25,266 nucleotides of DNA from the NCBI GenBank assembly GCA_027297485.1, contig JAPUHZ010000387.1, forward strand, positions 1 through 25,266. The letters are read 5' to 3'. Within the stretch, counting starts at the first letter, position 1. Every line of letters starts with the position of its first letter. The notes beneath the pieces were generated by a model, which worked only from the letters and a program-made list of their open reading frames with translations, made no database searches and had not been told where the DNA came from. Of this stretch, positions 7,387-16,487 are shown one piece after another. This DNA is from Deltaproteobacteria bacterium. Its GTDB lineage: Bacteria; Desulfobacterota_B; Binatia; UBA9968. The translations under genes were made by a program, and so were the position numbers.

Positions 7387-8727
7387 TTAAGCATCTAGTA
7401 TGTCACCAATCAGATCGTAGTCAAGGGCCTGGGTTATCTTAATATCCACCAAGTCTCCGGGTTGCACCTCCATGGGGCATTTCTCGACATAAACAAGCCC
7501 GTCCACGTCGGGGGCATGGGCCTGAGTACGTCCGGAGAGCCTTTCCGTATCCAAATCACGCCCCTCAATCATAACGCGCTGCACCGTGCCGATCAAAGCC
7601 TCGTTTTTCGTACGGGAGATCTCCGCCTGAAGCTCCATCACTTCTTGCCAACGCCTTTCCTTTTCCTCCTCAGAGAGCTGATCTCCCATCAGGGCAGCCG
7701 CCGTCCCCTCCTCCATGGAGTATTTGAAAACGCCCAACCGATCAAATTGCGCCTCCTGGACAAAATCCAGCAGTTCCTGAAAATCCTCTTCCGTTTCTCC
7801 CGGGAAACCAACGATGAGTGAAGTCCGAAGGGTAATATCGGGGATCGCATGACGGAGCTTATGAACTGCCTCACGCACGGCGCTTCCGCTTTTACCTCTT
7901 CGCATTCTCTGTAAAATTCGGCCACTGATATGTTGAAAGGGAATGTCGATGTACTTGCAGATCTTTTCGTTCTCGTGAATCAAACGCAATAGAGACTCGT
8001 CGAGAAAATTGGGATAGGCATAAAGGAGACGTATCCATTGAATCCCGGGCACCGACACCATCTCTCTGAGCAGAGAGTACAGAGTGGTCCCGTCCCGCCG
8101 CTCTCTGCCGTATGCGGTAAGGTCCTGGGCGATGAGGTTGATTTCCTTGACGCCCTGTTGGGCAAGCGTCATTGCCTCCTTAACAATAGAATCGATCGGG
8201 CGACTTCGGTGCGCCCCGCGGAGCTGGGGGATGATGCAAAAAGCGCATTTATGGTCACATCCCTCGGAAACCTTAAGGAAGGCAGTATAGGACGGAGTGG
8301 TCCGGTGCCGCGGCGTGGCATGGTCGTAAAGATAACGTGGGATCCCGATGTACACCCTCTGCTTCTTGTTTTTCCGATGCTCTTTCAGGATCTCGACAAT
8401 ACGCGGGACCTCCCCTGTTCCTATAAAGAGGTCCACCTCGGGAAGGTCTCTCATCAACTCCCCGGAATATCTTTGAGCAAGACAGCCGGAAACGACGAGG
8501 GTTTCAAGCTTACCCGCTTCTTTCAGGCGTGCTGTTTCCAGAATGGTATCGATCGATTCCTCCTTGGCGGCATCAATAAAACTGCAGGTGTTAATGAGGA
8601 CGATATCGGCCTCCGTTGGCTCAGCAACCATTTCATAATGGTCCTCCTGAAGGAGCCCCCCCATCACCTCCGTATCCACCAAGTTCCGCGCACAACCAAG
8701 ACTGATGATGCAAAACTTTTCTCTCAT
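7387..8727 (-). CDS. rimO: Ribosomal protein S12 methylthiotransferase
   Basis: RimO is a radical-SAM enzyme that adds a methylthio group to an aspartate of ribosomal protein S12. All three parts of the family are present in 446 residues. The N-terminal UPF0004 domain has cluster ligands Cys12, Cys48 and Cys82. The radical-SAM core has Cys157, Cys161 and Cys164 (EGCDHKCAFC). A TRAM domain of about 65 residues ends the protein. The blocks SLGCARNLVDTEVMGG and FIDAAKEESIDTI point to RimO rather than the tRNA enzyme MiaB. The gene begins 5 bp after lolA, and the dksA-like gene follows, so all three are probably one transcript. Confidence 0.95.
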   Translation of the reverse strand: MREKFCIISLGCARNLVDTEVMGGLLQEDHYEMVAEPTEADIVLINTCSFIDAAKEESIDTILETARLKEAGKLETLVVSGCLAQRYSGELMRDLPEVDLFIGTGEVPRIVEILKEHRKNKKQRVYIGIPRYLYDHATPRHRTTPSYTAFLKVSEGCDHKCAFCIIPQLRGAHRSRPIDSIVKEAMTLAQQGVKEINLIAQDLTAYGRERRDGTTLYSLLREMVSVPGIQWIRLLYAYPNFLDESLLRLIHENEKICKYIDIPFQHISGRILQRMRRGKSGSAVREAVHKLRHAIPDITLRTSLIVGFPGETEEDFQELLDFVQEAQFDRLGVFKYSMEEGTAAALMGDQLSEEEKERRWQEVMELQAEISRTKNEALIGTVQRVMIEGRDLDTERLSGRTQAHAPDVDGLVYVEKCPMEVQPGDLVDIKITQALDYDLIGDILDA

Positions 8728-8732
8728 AACAA

Positions 8733-9404
8733 TTATGACCCTAATTCCACCACATCAACGCCGTCAGGAAGGTGCAAGCGAAAAAGAGAGTCTTTCAGTC
8801 CGATCCCTCTACGCATGCCGGAAAAACGAATTGTGGTAATATTGCCCGCCCCATCCCAAATACGGGCCCAAAGAATATCGAAAACATTACGCTCGATCCC
8901 TAAAAGAATCTTGCCGACCCCCCCCCATTCCCTCTTCGACCCGAGCTGTAAGACATAATATCCCTGCTCCACACTCTTCAATGTCGCTCTAAAATCCCTC
9001 TTCAGGTTACCTATCCCGAGCAGGAAGGCAAGGGGGATGTCCGAGCGGAGCGCGTTTTTGAGCGGGCTTTTTATCACCTGTTCTTGCTCCGGTTGGTAAA
9101 AATAAAGGCTTTCCCCATCCGCCATGACTATTTGACCCTTGGGCTCCTCATAGCGCCACAGCATCCTCCCAGGCCGTTTGAAGTAAAGTTTGCCCCAAGC
9201 CTTAAGGGTACGGTTGAGCGTCTTGAACTCTGTCTCTTGCCTAAATTCCGCTACAAAGTCAACCGTAGAGTCGTATCTCTTCTGGAGACTCTCAATAACA
9301 TAGTCTTCATCTTTAATCTCTCCCGCAGCCCTCAGGGGGCTAATAGGGAGCAGAAAGAATGCGAGAAATAATACAGAAAGAAGTTCTTCTAGCCTTCTAC
9401 TCAT
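8733..9404 (-). CDS. lolA: Outer-membrane lipoprotein carrier protein
   Basis: LolA is the periplasmic chaperone that takes lipoproteins from the LolCDE complex to the outer membrane. The 223-residue product has a signal peptide (hydrophobic residues 8-25, cleavage near LRA-AG), then the open beta-barrel pattern of LolA: FVAEFRQETEF, GKLYFKRPGRMLWRYEEP and the strand IVMADGESLYFY. The ATG overlaps the end of ftsK by 8 bases. Sequence after residue 150 is divergent, as is common outside the proteobacteria. Its presence, together with the Pal-like lipoprotein, is the best sign of an outer membrane. Confidence 0.9.
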   Translation of the reverse strand: MSRRLEELLSVLFLAFFLLPISPLRAAGEIKDEDYVIESLQKRYDSTVDFVAEFRQETEFKTLNRTLKAWGKLYFKRPGRMLWRYEEPKGQIVMADGESLYFYQPEQEQVIKSPLKNALRSDIPLAFLLGIGNLKRDFRATLKSVEQGYYVLQLGSKREWGGVGKILLGIERNVFDILWARIWDGAGNITTIRFSGMRRGIGLKDSLFRLHLPDGVDVVELGS

Positions 9405-11640
9405 CTATTTTCCTCGCATAAACCTCGCGCAGTTTCCCTCCCTCTGCAGGCCCCACTATGCCTTCCCTCTCCATCTGCTCAATCATCCGGGCCGCCCGAT
9501 TATACCCTACTCGGAGCCGCCTCTGTACCATAGAGATCGAGGCCTGCTGGTTTTCCGTAACCAGCTCCACCGCGAGATCATACATCTCGTCATAGTCTTC
9601 ATCTACCTCCCCTGCCTCGATCTCTTTTTTGGCGTCAAAGACCTCAGGACGATAGCAAGGTTTGGCCTGTTGCTTGATGAACTCCATAACCTTCCGGATT
9701 TCTTGCTCGGAGACGTAGGCGCCGTGAATGCGGGTGAGACGAGCAGTCCCAGGGGGCATAAAAAGCATATCTCCGTCTCCCAAAAGCCGCTCCGCTCCCA
9801 TGGAATCGAGGATCGTACGGGAATCGACTCGAGTGGTAACCTGGAATGAGATCCGAGCAGGGAAATTGGCCTTGATGAGTCCCGTAATGACATCCACCGA
9901 CGGACGCTGGGTCGCCAGGATCATATGGATACCTGCGGCCCTCGCCTTCTGAGCAAGACGAGTGATGTACTCCTCAATATCCCTACCCACGGTCATCATC
10001 AGATCGGCTAACTCATCCACGACAATAACAATTCGGGAAAGCTGCTCATGCACCAGGGGAGCCTTTTCCTCGAGGTCTCCCGCTATCTCATGGCCCTCCC
10101 CGGACTCTTCGGGTTCCTTGAGTTCGATAACCTCGCGCTCATGGACCCTCTCCTTCTCTAGGAGACGGTTATACTGATCGAGATTTCTAACTCCCTTGTC
10201 CCGCATCAGTCGATAGCGACGATCCATTTCATCCATGGCCCAAAAGAACGCCGCGGCAGCCTTCTTTGCGTCGGTAACCACGGGAACCAGCAGGTGAGGC
10301 AGATCCTCGTAAATCGTGAGCTCAAGCATCTTAGGGTCGATCATAATAAATTGGACATCTTGTGGGGTGGCCTTGTATAGGGCGCTTAGAATCATGGCGT
10401 TGATGAAGACGGATTTCCCAGTGCCCGTAGCGCCGGCTACGAGTAGGTGGGGCATCCGCGCTAGATCCGTCAGAAAAGGGGAGCCTGAGATATCCTTTCC
10501 CAGGGCCAGAGTCAGCTTCGACTCCGCGTTTTGGTAGGCATCGCCCTCAAGAATCTGTTTCAGAAAGACCTTCTCGCGCCTTGGGTTGGGTATCTCAATA
10601 CCAACCACCGATTCCCCAGGGATCGGGGCCAAGATCCGTACACTCACTGCACGTAGCGCCATGGAGAGATCATCTGCCAGGGTAACGATGCTCCTTACCT
10701 TGACGCCAGGGGCAGGCTTAAACTCGTACATGGTGATGACCGGCCCGGGTCGCACGGCCACCACCTCCCCCTCCACACCAAAATCCGCTAGTTTCTTTTG
10801 CAGGATGAGCGAATTGGCTTCCAGGGTTTCCTTATCGATCTTTACGTGCTCTCCATCCGGAGAATCTAAAAAAGCGAGAGAGGGAAGTGTATAGCCCTGG
10901 CCGATCTCGGGAAAACTAAACTGCTCCTGTGCCGGGGCCGATTTTTTCTTTGGCCTCTTCGGTGGCTCCTCTCTGACCTCCTCCTTGAGGACAATCGGCG
11001 GGGGCACAAATTCCCGCCGCTCTTTTTTTGTATTCTCCGCTCCTCTCTTCTCTCTCCTTTCGCGCCACCGTTTATTCAAGCCCTTCAGCGCAACCATGCC
11101 CCATTTCCGGGATTTCCCTGTCCACTTTTTTCCTATCTCCAGGACGGAGACAAGAGAGATCTGGGTAACAGACATGATCGAGAGGAGGAGAGCGGATAGG
11201 ACAATCAAATAAGCCCCCACACGACTGAAAAGGGATATTAAAAGCTCTTTGGAAAAATCCCCGATGATCCCGCCCGCTTCACTACCAACCCCGGCATTGT
11301 TCAGGAAGCTCAGGATGATAGCCACACTCCACAGAAGAAGAGCATAGGTGCTCACCTTGGTCAGACGGATACCCTGATAGGATTCGCGGAATAAATAGTA
11401 GGAGGCAATAAAGAGATAGAGAGATAAAAGATAGGCAGAAAGCCCCAGCCCCTGAAGCAGAAAGTCTGCTAAGTAGGCCCCAACGACTCCGGTCCAGTTG
11501 TGAGTCTCCAAACTCCCCGAAGGGGTATTGAGAGAGCGATCTCTCGGATCGTAGGAAAGAAGGCTCAAGGTGATAAAGAAGGCAAGAACAAAAAGAACTA
11601 CCCCCAATATTTCCCGGTTGAGTCTCGATCCCTTTGCCAT
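9397..11640 (-). CDS. ftsK: DNA translocase FtsK/SpoIIIE
   Basis: FtsK pumps chromosome ends across the division septum and helps resolve dimers. The 747-residue protein has four or so membrane segments in residues 12-160, a charged linker of about 100 residues rich in Arg, Lys, Glu and Pro, an alpha/beta motor domain and a C-terminal winged-helix gamma domain (about 675-745, for reading orientation sequences). Walker A is GATGTGKS at 403-410 and Walker B ends in VVDELADL at 540-547. ATQRPSVDVITGLIKAN is the strongly conserved FtsK block. The linker is short compared with E. coli FtsK. It starts 10 bp after uppP and overlaps lolA. Confidence 0.97.
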   Translation of the reverse strand: MAKGSRLNREILGVVLFVLAFFITLSLLSYDPRDRSLNTPSGSLETHNWTGVVGAYLADFLLQGLGLSAYLLSLYLFIASYYLFRESYQGIRLTKVSTYALLLWSVAIILSFLNNAGVGSEAGGIIGDFSKELLISLFSRVGAYLIVLSALLLSIMSVTQISLVSVLEIGKKWTGKSRKWGMVALKGLNKRWRERREKRGAENTKKERREFVPPPIVLKEEVREEPPKRPKKKSAPAQEQFSFPEIGQGYTLPSLAFLDSPDGEHVKIDKETLEANSLILQKKLADFGVEGEVVAVRPGPVITMYEFKPAPGVKVRSIVTLADDLSMALRAVSVRILAPIPGESVVGIEIPNPRREKVFLKQILEGDAYQNAESKLTLALGKDISGSPFLTDLARMPHLLVAGATGTGKSVFINAMILSALYKATPQDVQFIMIDPKMLELTIYEDLPHLLVPVVTDAKKAAAAFFWAMDEMDRRYRLMRDKGVRNLDQYNRLLEKERVHEREVIELKEPEESGEGHEIAGDLEEKAPLVHEQLSRIVIVVDELADLMMTVGRDIEEYITRLAQKARAAGIHMILATQRPSVDVITGLIKANFPARISFQVTTRVDSRTILDSMGAERLLGDGDMLFMPPGTARLTRIHGAYVSEQEIRKVMEFIKQQAKPCYRPEVFDAKKEIEAGEVDEDYDEMYDLAVELVTENQQASISMVQRRLRVGYNRAARMIEQMEREGIVGPAEGGKLREVYARKIDE

Positions 11641-11650
11641 ATTTCCTAAA

Positions 11651-12466
11651 TCAAACCCCTAATTTCTGCAGGATAAGAACCACTCCCCCAAGCATCAAAC
11701 AATAATAGCCAAAATACTGGAATTTCCCTCTCATGATGGTCCTGAGCAGAAAGGCAATGGCCCATAATCCAATAACCAAGGCGACAGCAGCCCCAACCCC
11801 ATATGGGGCTAATTCGGCCATACTCGCCCCATAGAGCTCCCTCGACTTTACGAGCACCGCGCCTGCTACCGCAGGTATGGAGATGAGAAAAGAAAACTTG
11901 GCCGCGATATCCCCTCTGATCCCAAGAAACATCCCGGTGGCAATAGTATTGGATGAACGAGAGATGCCGGGCAAGATGGCGAATCCCTGCATGACCCCAA
12001 TGAGAATGGCATCGCGTACATTTAAACTTTCTGCCTGTCGTTCGCCCTTTGGCGCCATAAACGTCGACAACAGCAGGATGCCATTGAGGAAGATACCGCC
12101 AGCCGCAAAGGTGGGAGAGGCAAAAAGTGGCTCTACTGTTTTCTCCAAGATCAAACCGATAATCCCCGTCGGTATGGTGGCAATAATGATCAGCCAAAAC
12201 CAGCTACGTACGGGAAAGGGATTGCCTTGCACCTCTTTCCCTACGAGAAAATAAAGCAACGAGCAAACATCTCGCCGAAAGTAAAATAGCACCGCCAGGA
12301 GCGTACCGAAATGGATCATGACATCAAAGGTCATGGCGTTCTGGTTAAAGGCGGTGAGGTAGCTTTGGGCAAGGACCAGATGGCCATCGCTGCTGACCGG
12401 GAGGAATTCAGTCACCCCTTGAATGATCCCCAACAAACAGGCTTCGAGAAAGGCCAAGTCGTTCAC
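11651..12466 (-). CDS. uppP: Undecaprenyl-diphosphate phosphatase (UppP/BacA)
   Basis: UppP removes one phosphate from undecaprenyl diphosphate so that the lipid carrier can be used again for peptidoglycan and other envelope polymers. The 271-residue membrane protein has the two family motifs: GVTEFLPVSSDGHL with Glu20, Ser25/26 and His29, and PGISRSSNTIATGMFLG with its Arg-Ser pair. Around seven or eight hydrophobic segments fit the fold. The GTG start overlaps the rnj stop by 4 bases (GTGA), and GGAG sits in the last codons of rnj, so translation is probably coupled. Confidence 0.95.
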   Translation of the reverse strand: MNDLAFLEACLLGIIQGVTEFLPVSSDGHLVLAQSYLTAFNQNAMTFDVMIHFGTLLAVLFYFRRDVCSLLYFLVGKEVQGNPFPVRSWFWLIIIATIPTGIIGLILEKTVEPLFASPTFAAGGIFLNGILLLSTFMAPKGERQAESLNVRDAILIGVMQGFAILPGISRSSNTIATGMFLGIRGDIAAKFSFLISIPAVAGAVLVKSRELYGASMAELAPYGVGAAVALVIGLWAIAFLLRTIMRGKFQYFGYYCLMLGGVVLILQKLGV

Positions 12467-14118
12467 GTCTCCATGATCAATGGGAGGACAACGGGGCGTC
12501 GCTCCAGGGTTTTGTTAAAGTGCCGCCGGAGCGCCTTACGTATCTCCTCCTGCAGTTCTGCGGGGTCAGTTCGGGTTTCTCGATTGATACCCTTCAAAGT
12601 CTCCAGGACAACGCTCTTGGCCTGCTCCAAGACTTCCTCCCCTTCTTCAGCGCGCATGAAACCCCGTGAGATCAGATCCGGACCTGCCACCAGCTCGCCG
12701 GTCTGTTGATGGATCGCCATTACGACCAGGACCATCCCATCCTCTGAAAGGTGACGGCGATCCCGAATCACTATATCTCCGACATCCCCTACCCCCTTTC
12801 CGTCGACAAAGACCCTGCCGACGGGGATGGAATTAACTTTTCTGGCGCTATTTGCTGTAAGCTCCAAGACTTCGCCATCCTCCAAAAGAAAACAGTTTTC
12901 TGCCGGGACTCGCACCCGTTGAGCCAGTTGGATGTGCCTCACCAGATGACGGTATTCTCCATGGATAGGGATGAAGTAACGGGGGCGGGTGAGCTGCAGC
13001 ATGGTTTTCAATTCCTCTTGACTGGCATGACCCGAGACGTGAATCTCGGAAACCTTTTCATAATGAACCTCGGCGCCGCGACGGTAGAGATGGTTGATGA
13101 GGTTGGAAATTGTCTTTTCGTTCCCAGGAATAAACTTTGAGGAAAGGATAACCGTATCTCCCGGCTCAACCCTGATCGATTTGTGGTTAGCCAAGGCGAC
13201 CCGGTGGAGTGCTGAAAGGGGCTCTCCCTGACTCCCGGTAGTCAGAAAGGTCATTTGGTCACGGGCGAGATCCTGCCACTGTTCGCCATCGGTCACGACC
13301 CCACTCGGGAGGTGGAGATAGCCCAGATCAGAGGCGATCTGGGCATTGTTGATCATGCTTCGGCCACTTAGAACAACCCGGCGTCCAAAACGTTCCGACA
13401 GATCAGCGACCTGTTGGATGCGGGGGATGTTGGAAGAGAAAGTAGCGACAAAGATCCTTCCGCGACTTCCCTGGAAGATCTCCTCCAGATTCCTTCCTAC
13501 TTCTCGCTCCGAAGGGGTATAGCCTTCACGCTCTACATTGGTCGAGTCCGAGAGGAGTAGAAGCACCCCTTTCTCTCCATAGGCGGCAAATCTCTGGAAA
13601 TCAAACAGCTCTCCGTCCATGGGAGTGTGGTCGATCTTAAAATCGCCGGTGTGTATGACCGTTCCTAGCGGGGTATCGATGGCTAGGGCCAGGCAGTCCA
13701 CCAGGCTATGAGTCACACGTATCCCCTCAAGCTTAAATGGCCCCAACTCCCAGGCATGTCCGGCTGTGATTTCTCTAAGATCCGCTGTTCTATCGAGATC
13801 GTGTTCTCGGAGTTTGTTGCGTAACAGGCCAAGGGTAAGGCGGGTGCCGAAAATAGGGACCGCAAGCTGCCTTAAAATATAAGGGAGGGCTCCGATATGG
13901 TCTTCATGGGCATGGGTGAGAACGATCCCCTGGAGCCTTTTCTTTTTTTCCACAAGGTAGCTTACATCGGGGATCACCAAGTCGATTCCCAAGAGCTCTG
14001 CTCCAGGAAACATCAAACCGCAATCGATGGCGATGGCCGATTCGCCATACTCCAGGAGCATCATGTTTAATCCGAACTCTCCCAGCCCACCCAAGGGGAT
14101 TATTCTTAGTGGTTCCAT
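12463..14118 (-). CDS. rnj: Ribonuclease J
   Basis: RNase J has 5'-3' exonuclease and endonuclease activity and is a main enzyme of mRNA decay and rRNA processing where RNase E is absent. The 551-residue product has the metallo-beta-lactamase start with the zinc motif HAHEDH (His69, His71, Asp73, His74), the beta-CASP insert with ATFSSNIPRIQQ, the GSQGEP block, the HVSGHA motif and IPIHGEYRHL. A C-terminal domain of about 100 residues ends the protein. Its start is 8 bp after the plsC stop; the G-rich end of plsC serves as ribosome site. Archaeal-type or cleavage-factor members of the group are less likely given the full RNase J length. Confidence 0.95.
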   Translation of the reverse strand: MEPLRIIPLGGLGEFGLNMMLLEYGESAIAIDCGLMFPGAELLGIDLVIPDVSYLVEKKKRLQGIVLTHAHEDHIGALPYILRQLAVPIFGTRLTLGLLRNKLREHDLDRTADLREITAGHAWELGPFKLEGIRVTHSLVDCLALAIDTPLGTVIHTGDFKIDHTPMDGELFDFQRFAAYGEKGVLLLLSDSTNVEREGYTPSEREVGRNLEEIFQGSRGRIFVATFSSNIPRIQQVADLSERFGRRVVLSGRSMINNAQIASDLGYLHLPSGVVTDGEQWQDLARDQMTFLTTGSQGEPLSALHRVALANHKSIRVEPGDTVILSSKFIPGNEKTISNLINHLYRRGAEVHYEKVSEIHVSGHASQEELKTMLQLTRPRYFIPIHGEYRHLVRHIQLAQRVRVPAENCFLLEDGEVLELTANSARKVNSIPVGRVFVDGKGVGDVGDIVIRDRRHLSEDGMVLVVMAIHQQTGELVAGPDLISRGFMRAEEGEEVLEQAKSVVLETLKGINRETRTDPAELQEEIRKALRRHFNKTLERRPVVLPLIMET

Positions 14119-14126
14119 AAGTATCG

Positions 14127-14924
14127 TTACCCCTGTGCCAAGGGCTCTGCCGAAACCAGGGCCTGCGCGTCACTGGAACTATCGCTGAAAGAGTCAGCGT
14201 GCTGCCGGGAGTTAGACTCCATAATTCCCCGGACATGACTCAAAAGGCTGCGGAGGTTTCCCGGATGATGCTGGTCTAGGGAAACGGGCTCACTGACAAT
14301 GACCTCTATTTCCCCCCCCCTGATTCGCCAATCCCCCTTTGGCAGGACCGTTCTACTGCCGTTGATCGTGACAGGTACAATCGGGGTTTGCGTCCTAACG
14401 GCAAGGACAAAGCCACCCCTCTTGAATGGCAGGAGCTGTCCACCGGGGCTGCGGGTCCCTTCAGGAAAGAAAACCATGGAAATGCCCTCTTCGATCTTCT
14501 CCCTTGCTTTTCTCAAACTACCCATAGCCTTCAAGCGGTTAGATCGATCCACAACGACGTTCCGCGAGGCCCAGAGGGCCCAACCGAACAGGGGGACAAT
14601 GAGCAGCTCCCTTTTTGCCAGCCACCGAAGCTGGAACTTGGGGAGACTTTGAACCAGGACTGGGATATCGATATTGCTCTGATGGTTTACCATAAAAATA
14701 TATTGGCGACTCGGGTCGAGGCGGTCCAAGCCTTGAATTTTAAGACGGATGCCGCCAATTTTTAAAATCGCCCAAGTCCAGAACCAGGAAACTTTATAGG
14801 CAAATTTTCCTTTGCGATCGAAGAGAGCCAAAGAGACAATAAGGAAACTTATCGGGAAAGTGACCAAAATGATTAGGAACAGCTTGAGGCTGTAACGCAT
14901 TAAAATAAAACTTGTTTTTAACAA
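14127..14924 (-). CDS. plsC: 1-acylglycerol-3-phosphate acyltransferase
   Basis: PlsC acylates lysophosphatidic acid at the inner membrane to give phosphatidic acid. The 265-residue form has a hydrophobic N-terminal segment (about 11-35), then the acyltransferase motifs NHQSNID (His81, Asp86), FPEGTRS (153-159) and the later VPVTING block. The start is uncertain: the longest frame begins with TTG at 14924, but an ATG at 14900 (8 codons later) would keep all domains, and neither has a clear ribosome site. A polar C-terminal tail of about 30 residues is rich in Ser and probably not conserved. It is the first gene of the operon that runs to 6925. Confidence 0.9.
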   Translation of the reverse strand: MLKTSFILMRYSLKLFLIILVTFPISFLIVSLALFDRKGKFAYKVSWFWTWAILKIGGIRLKIQGLDRLDPSRQYIFMVNHQSNIDIPVLVQSLPKFQLRWLAKRELLIVPLFGWALWASRNVVVDRSNRLKAMGSLRKAREKIEEGISMVFFPEGTRSPGGQLLPFKRGGFVLAVRTQTPIVPVTINGSRTVLPKGDWRIRGGEIEVIVSEPVSLDQHHPGNLRSLLSHVRGIMESNSRQHADSFSDSSSDAQALVSAEPLAQG

Positions 14925-15025
14925 CGGCTAATGAATCGAAAAATGAAGAAAAAGTAGCTTATTCTAATGCACAAGGAGCGAAAAAGCAATAAAGTTGGTG
15001 GGAACTTAACAAGCAAGGTTTTTTA

Positions 15026-15054
15026 TTGACTAAAAAATTTGCTAGCGATAAAGT
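15026..15054 (+). promoter_or_regulatory. ssb promoter
   Basis: TTGACT (15026-15031), a 17-bp A+T-rich spacer and TAAAGT (15049-15054) form a good sigma-70-type promoter. Transcription would begin near 15061, about 93 bases before the ssb ATG. Confidence 0.65.
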
Positions 15055-15075
15055 AATATTTAAATAGGGCAAGTG

Positions 15076-15111
15076 CTGAGTTTTGAGTGATGAGTTAAAC
15101 TTGTAACTCAG
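15076..15111 (+). other. Leader hairpin before ssb
   Basis: CTGAGTT (15076-15082) and AACTCAG (15105-15111) are exact inverse complements with a 22-base loop, inside the predicted ssb leader. The loop contains further GAGT repeats. It might be a regulatory hairpin or a DNA-binding site; nothing more can be read. Confidence 0.35.
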
Positions 15112-15153
15112 AACCCTCAACTAAAATCTCTAAATCTTTTGTGGGAGGTCCAT

Positions 15154-15579
15154 ATGTCCGTTAACAAGGTCATCCTCATTGGCAATCTCGGTAAAGATCC
15201 TGAGGTGCGCTTTACCTCCAATGGCCGGGCGGTAGCACGCTTTCCTATCGCCACCTCCGAGGTGTGGAACGACGTCAATGGCAACCGCCAAGAGCGGACG
15301 GAGTGGCATAACATTATAGTTTGGGGAAAACAGGGTGAGAGCTGTGGTCAGTATCTGGCCAAAGGAAGGCAGGTCTATGTCGAAGGCAGCATTCGCAGCC
15401 GTTCCTATGATGATAAAGACGGGAACAAACGCTATGTGACTGAAATCGTAGCTCAGAGAGTTAGATTCCTGGGAGGAGGAGGTGGAACACGTGTGGCACC
15501 GGAAGCGGAAGGCGAAGCCTCTGGAGAACCCTCTCCCGGCGGACAAGCCCCGCCCGTTGACGATGATATCCCATTCTAA
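15154..15579 (+). CDS. ssb: Single-stranded DNA-binding protein
   Basis: SSB coats single-stranded DNA in replication, repair and recombination and recruits partners through its C-terminal tip. The 141-residue product has an OB fold beginning [20 protein letters not shown], the strand [16 protein letters not shown], the [11 protein letters not shown] strand, a Gly/Pro-rich linker, and the acidic tip DDDIPF. The ATG at 15154 follows GGGAGG at a good distance and gives the family N-terminus; an in-frame GTG at 15139 lies within that ribosome site and is rejected. The gene is monocistronic or followed by the NUDIX gene after 147 bp. Confidence 0.96.
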   Translation: MSVNKVILIGNLGKDPEVRFTSNGRAVARFPIATSEVWNDVNGNRQERTEWHNIIVWGKQGESCGQYLAKGRQVYVEGSIRSRSYDDKDGNKRYVTEIVAQRVRFLGGGGGTRVAPEAEGEASGEPSPGGQAPPVDDDIPF

Positions 15580-15726
15580 TTTATCTGTCGGTTAAAAAGT
15601 ATCTCAGCAAGTTTGCCCAGAAAATTTTAATCAACAAAGCTGCGATAAGTAATGGATGTTATTTGTGACTGTTAGTTTTTAAGGGCAAGGCTGGTCAGGG
15701 CATAAACTTCAGGAGAGGTAGTTCGA

Positions 15727-16305
15727 GTGTGTGCGCTCGAAGACGAATCCGGGAAAGACGTCGTTAGGCGCTTCCCTGTAGATCAGATGAGTCGGGACGC
15801 GGCCATCCTCATCCCTTTATACCGTTCCGTGGAGGGCGAGATGCACGTAGTGCTCGTCCGCCGAAGCGAGGGCGGCATTCATGGGGGACAGCTCGCCTTT
15901 CCCGGCGGGAAGCATGAAAAGAGGGACATGTCGATGATGGACACCGCTCTGCGCGAGGCACGCGAGGAGATTGGCTTGGAAACCGAAATGGTTAAGATTA
16001 TTGTGCATCTGCCCATTGTCGAAACCAAGACGACCGAGTTTCGAGTCTTCCCATTTCTTGCGGGTCTTGCTGCTCCTGGAAAGTGGTGTCGGTCCGAGCG
16101 CGAGGTTACGGAGATCATCGATGTAAAACTCAGCGACCTTGCTCAACCTGAAGCTCACGGCAGAGAGATCGAGCACTTCCCGACATGGCCAGAGCCGCGA
16201 GAGATCTCCTTTTACCGGGTTGGCCCATATCGACTGTGGGGTCTGTCATACCGCATCCTACAGCCACTCATTCCGAGTCTTCTAGCCGGTGAATGGCCCA
16301 TCTAA
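15727..16305 (+). CDS. NUDIX hydrolase, CoA-pyrophosphatase (NudL-like)
   Basis: The 192-residue protein contains a NUDIX box ending ALREAREEIGL after FPGGKHEKRD. The block ahead of it, VRRSEGGIHGGQLAFPGGK, and the C-terminal YRLWGLSYRIL match the CoA-pyrophosphatase group (NudL/UPF0035), which splits CoA or its derivatives into phosphopantetheine and 3',5'-ADP. The first acid of the strict NUDIX consensus is shifted to an Asp, as in that group. The frame starts with GTG at 15727 behind AGGAGAGG; the ATG at 15787 is a possible later start. The stop codon (16303-16305) lies inside the terminal repeat of the palindromic element next door, so the native C-terminus may have been changed. Confidence 0.82.
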   Translation: MCALEDESGKDVVRRFPVDQMSRDAAILIPLYRSVEGEMHVVLVRRSEGGIHGGQLAFPGGKHEKRDMSMMDTALREAREEIGLETEMVKIIVHLPIVETKTTEFRVFPFLAGLAAPGKWCRSEREVTEIIDVKLSDLAQPEAHGREIEHFPTWPEPREISFYRVGPYRLWGLSYRILQPLIPSLLAGEWPI

Positions 16306-16487
16306 TACAAACGTATTTAAATTTGCACCATTGAGGCTATTCCGAGGGGAAGGAGACTGAAGGACGAGGGAACCGAACGTGAGGCTTGGTGCAGGCCCGA
16401 ACGGTAGGAATAATCACCCCCATTTCCCTCGGCCTGAAGGCTCCTTCCACCGAGGGAATGTAAACTTACTTACTGCGTTTGTATTAG
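16302..16487. mobile_element. 186-bp MITE-like palindromic element
   Basis: Perfect 12-bp terminal inverted repeats, CTAATACAAACG (16302-16313) and CGTTTGTATTAG (16476-16487), enclose the element. Inside, 16348-16372 pairs with 16424-16448 at 21 of 25 positions around a 51-base centre, so the whole unit can fold into one long hairpin. No coding frame is present. This fits a miniature inverted-repeat element moved by a transposase encoded elsewhere. No target duplication is obvious. The left end supplies the stop codon of the NUDIX gene and the right end touches the next promoter. Confidence 0.7.

Noticed and set aside
8038..8958. 306-residue plus-strand frame
   Set aside because: It lies antisense to rimO and lolA, both clearly real, and shows no motif.
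10000..10200. Acidic insert in the FtsK motor domain as a novelty
   Set aside because: E. coli FtsK has a variable insert at the same position before Walker B, so this is ordinary family variation.
14925..15025. Promoter for plsC on the minus strand
   Set aside because: Several A+T-rich boxes are present but none has both a reasonable -35 and a -10 at the right spacing.
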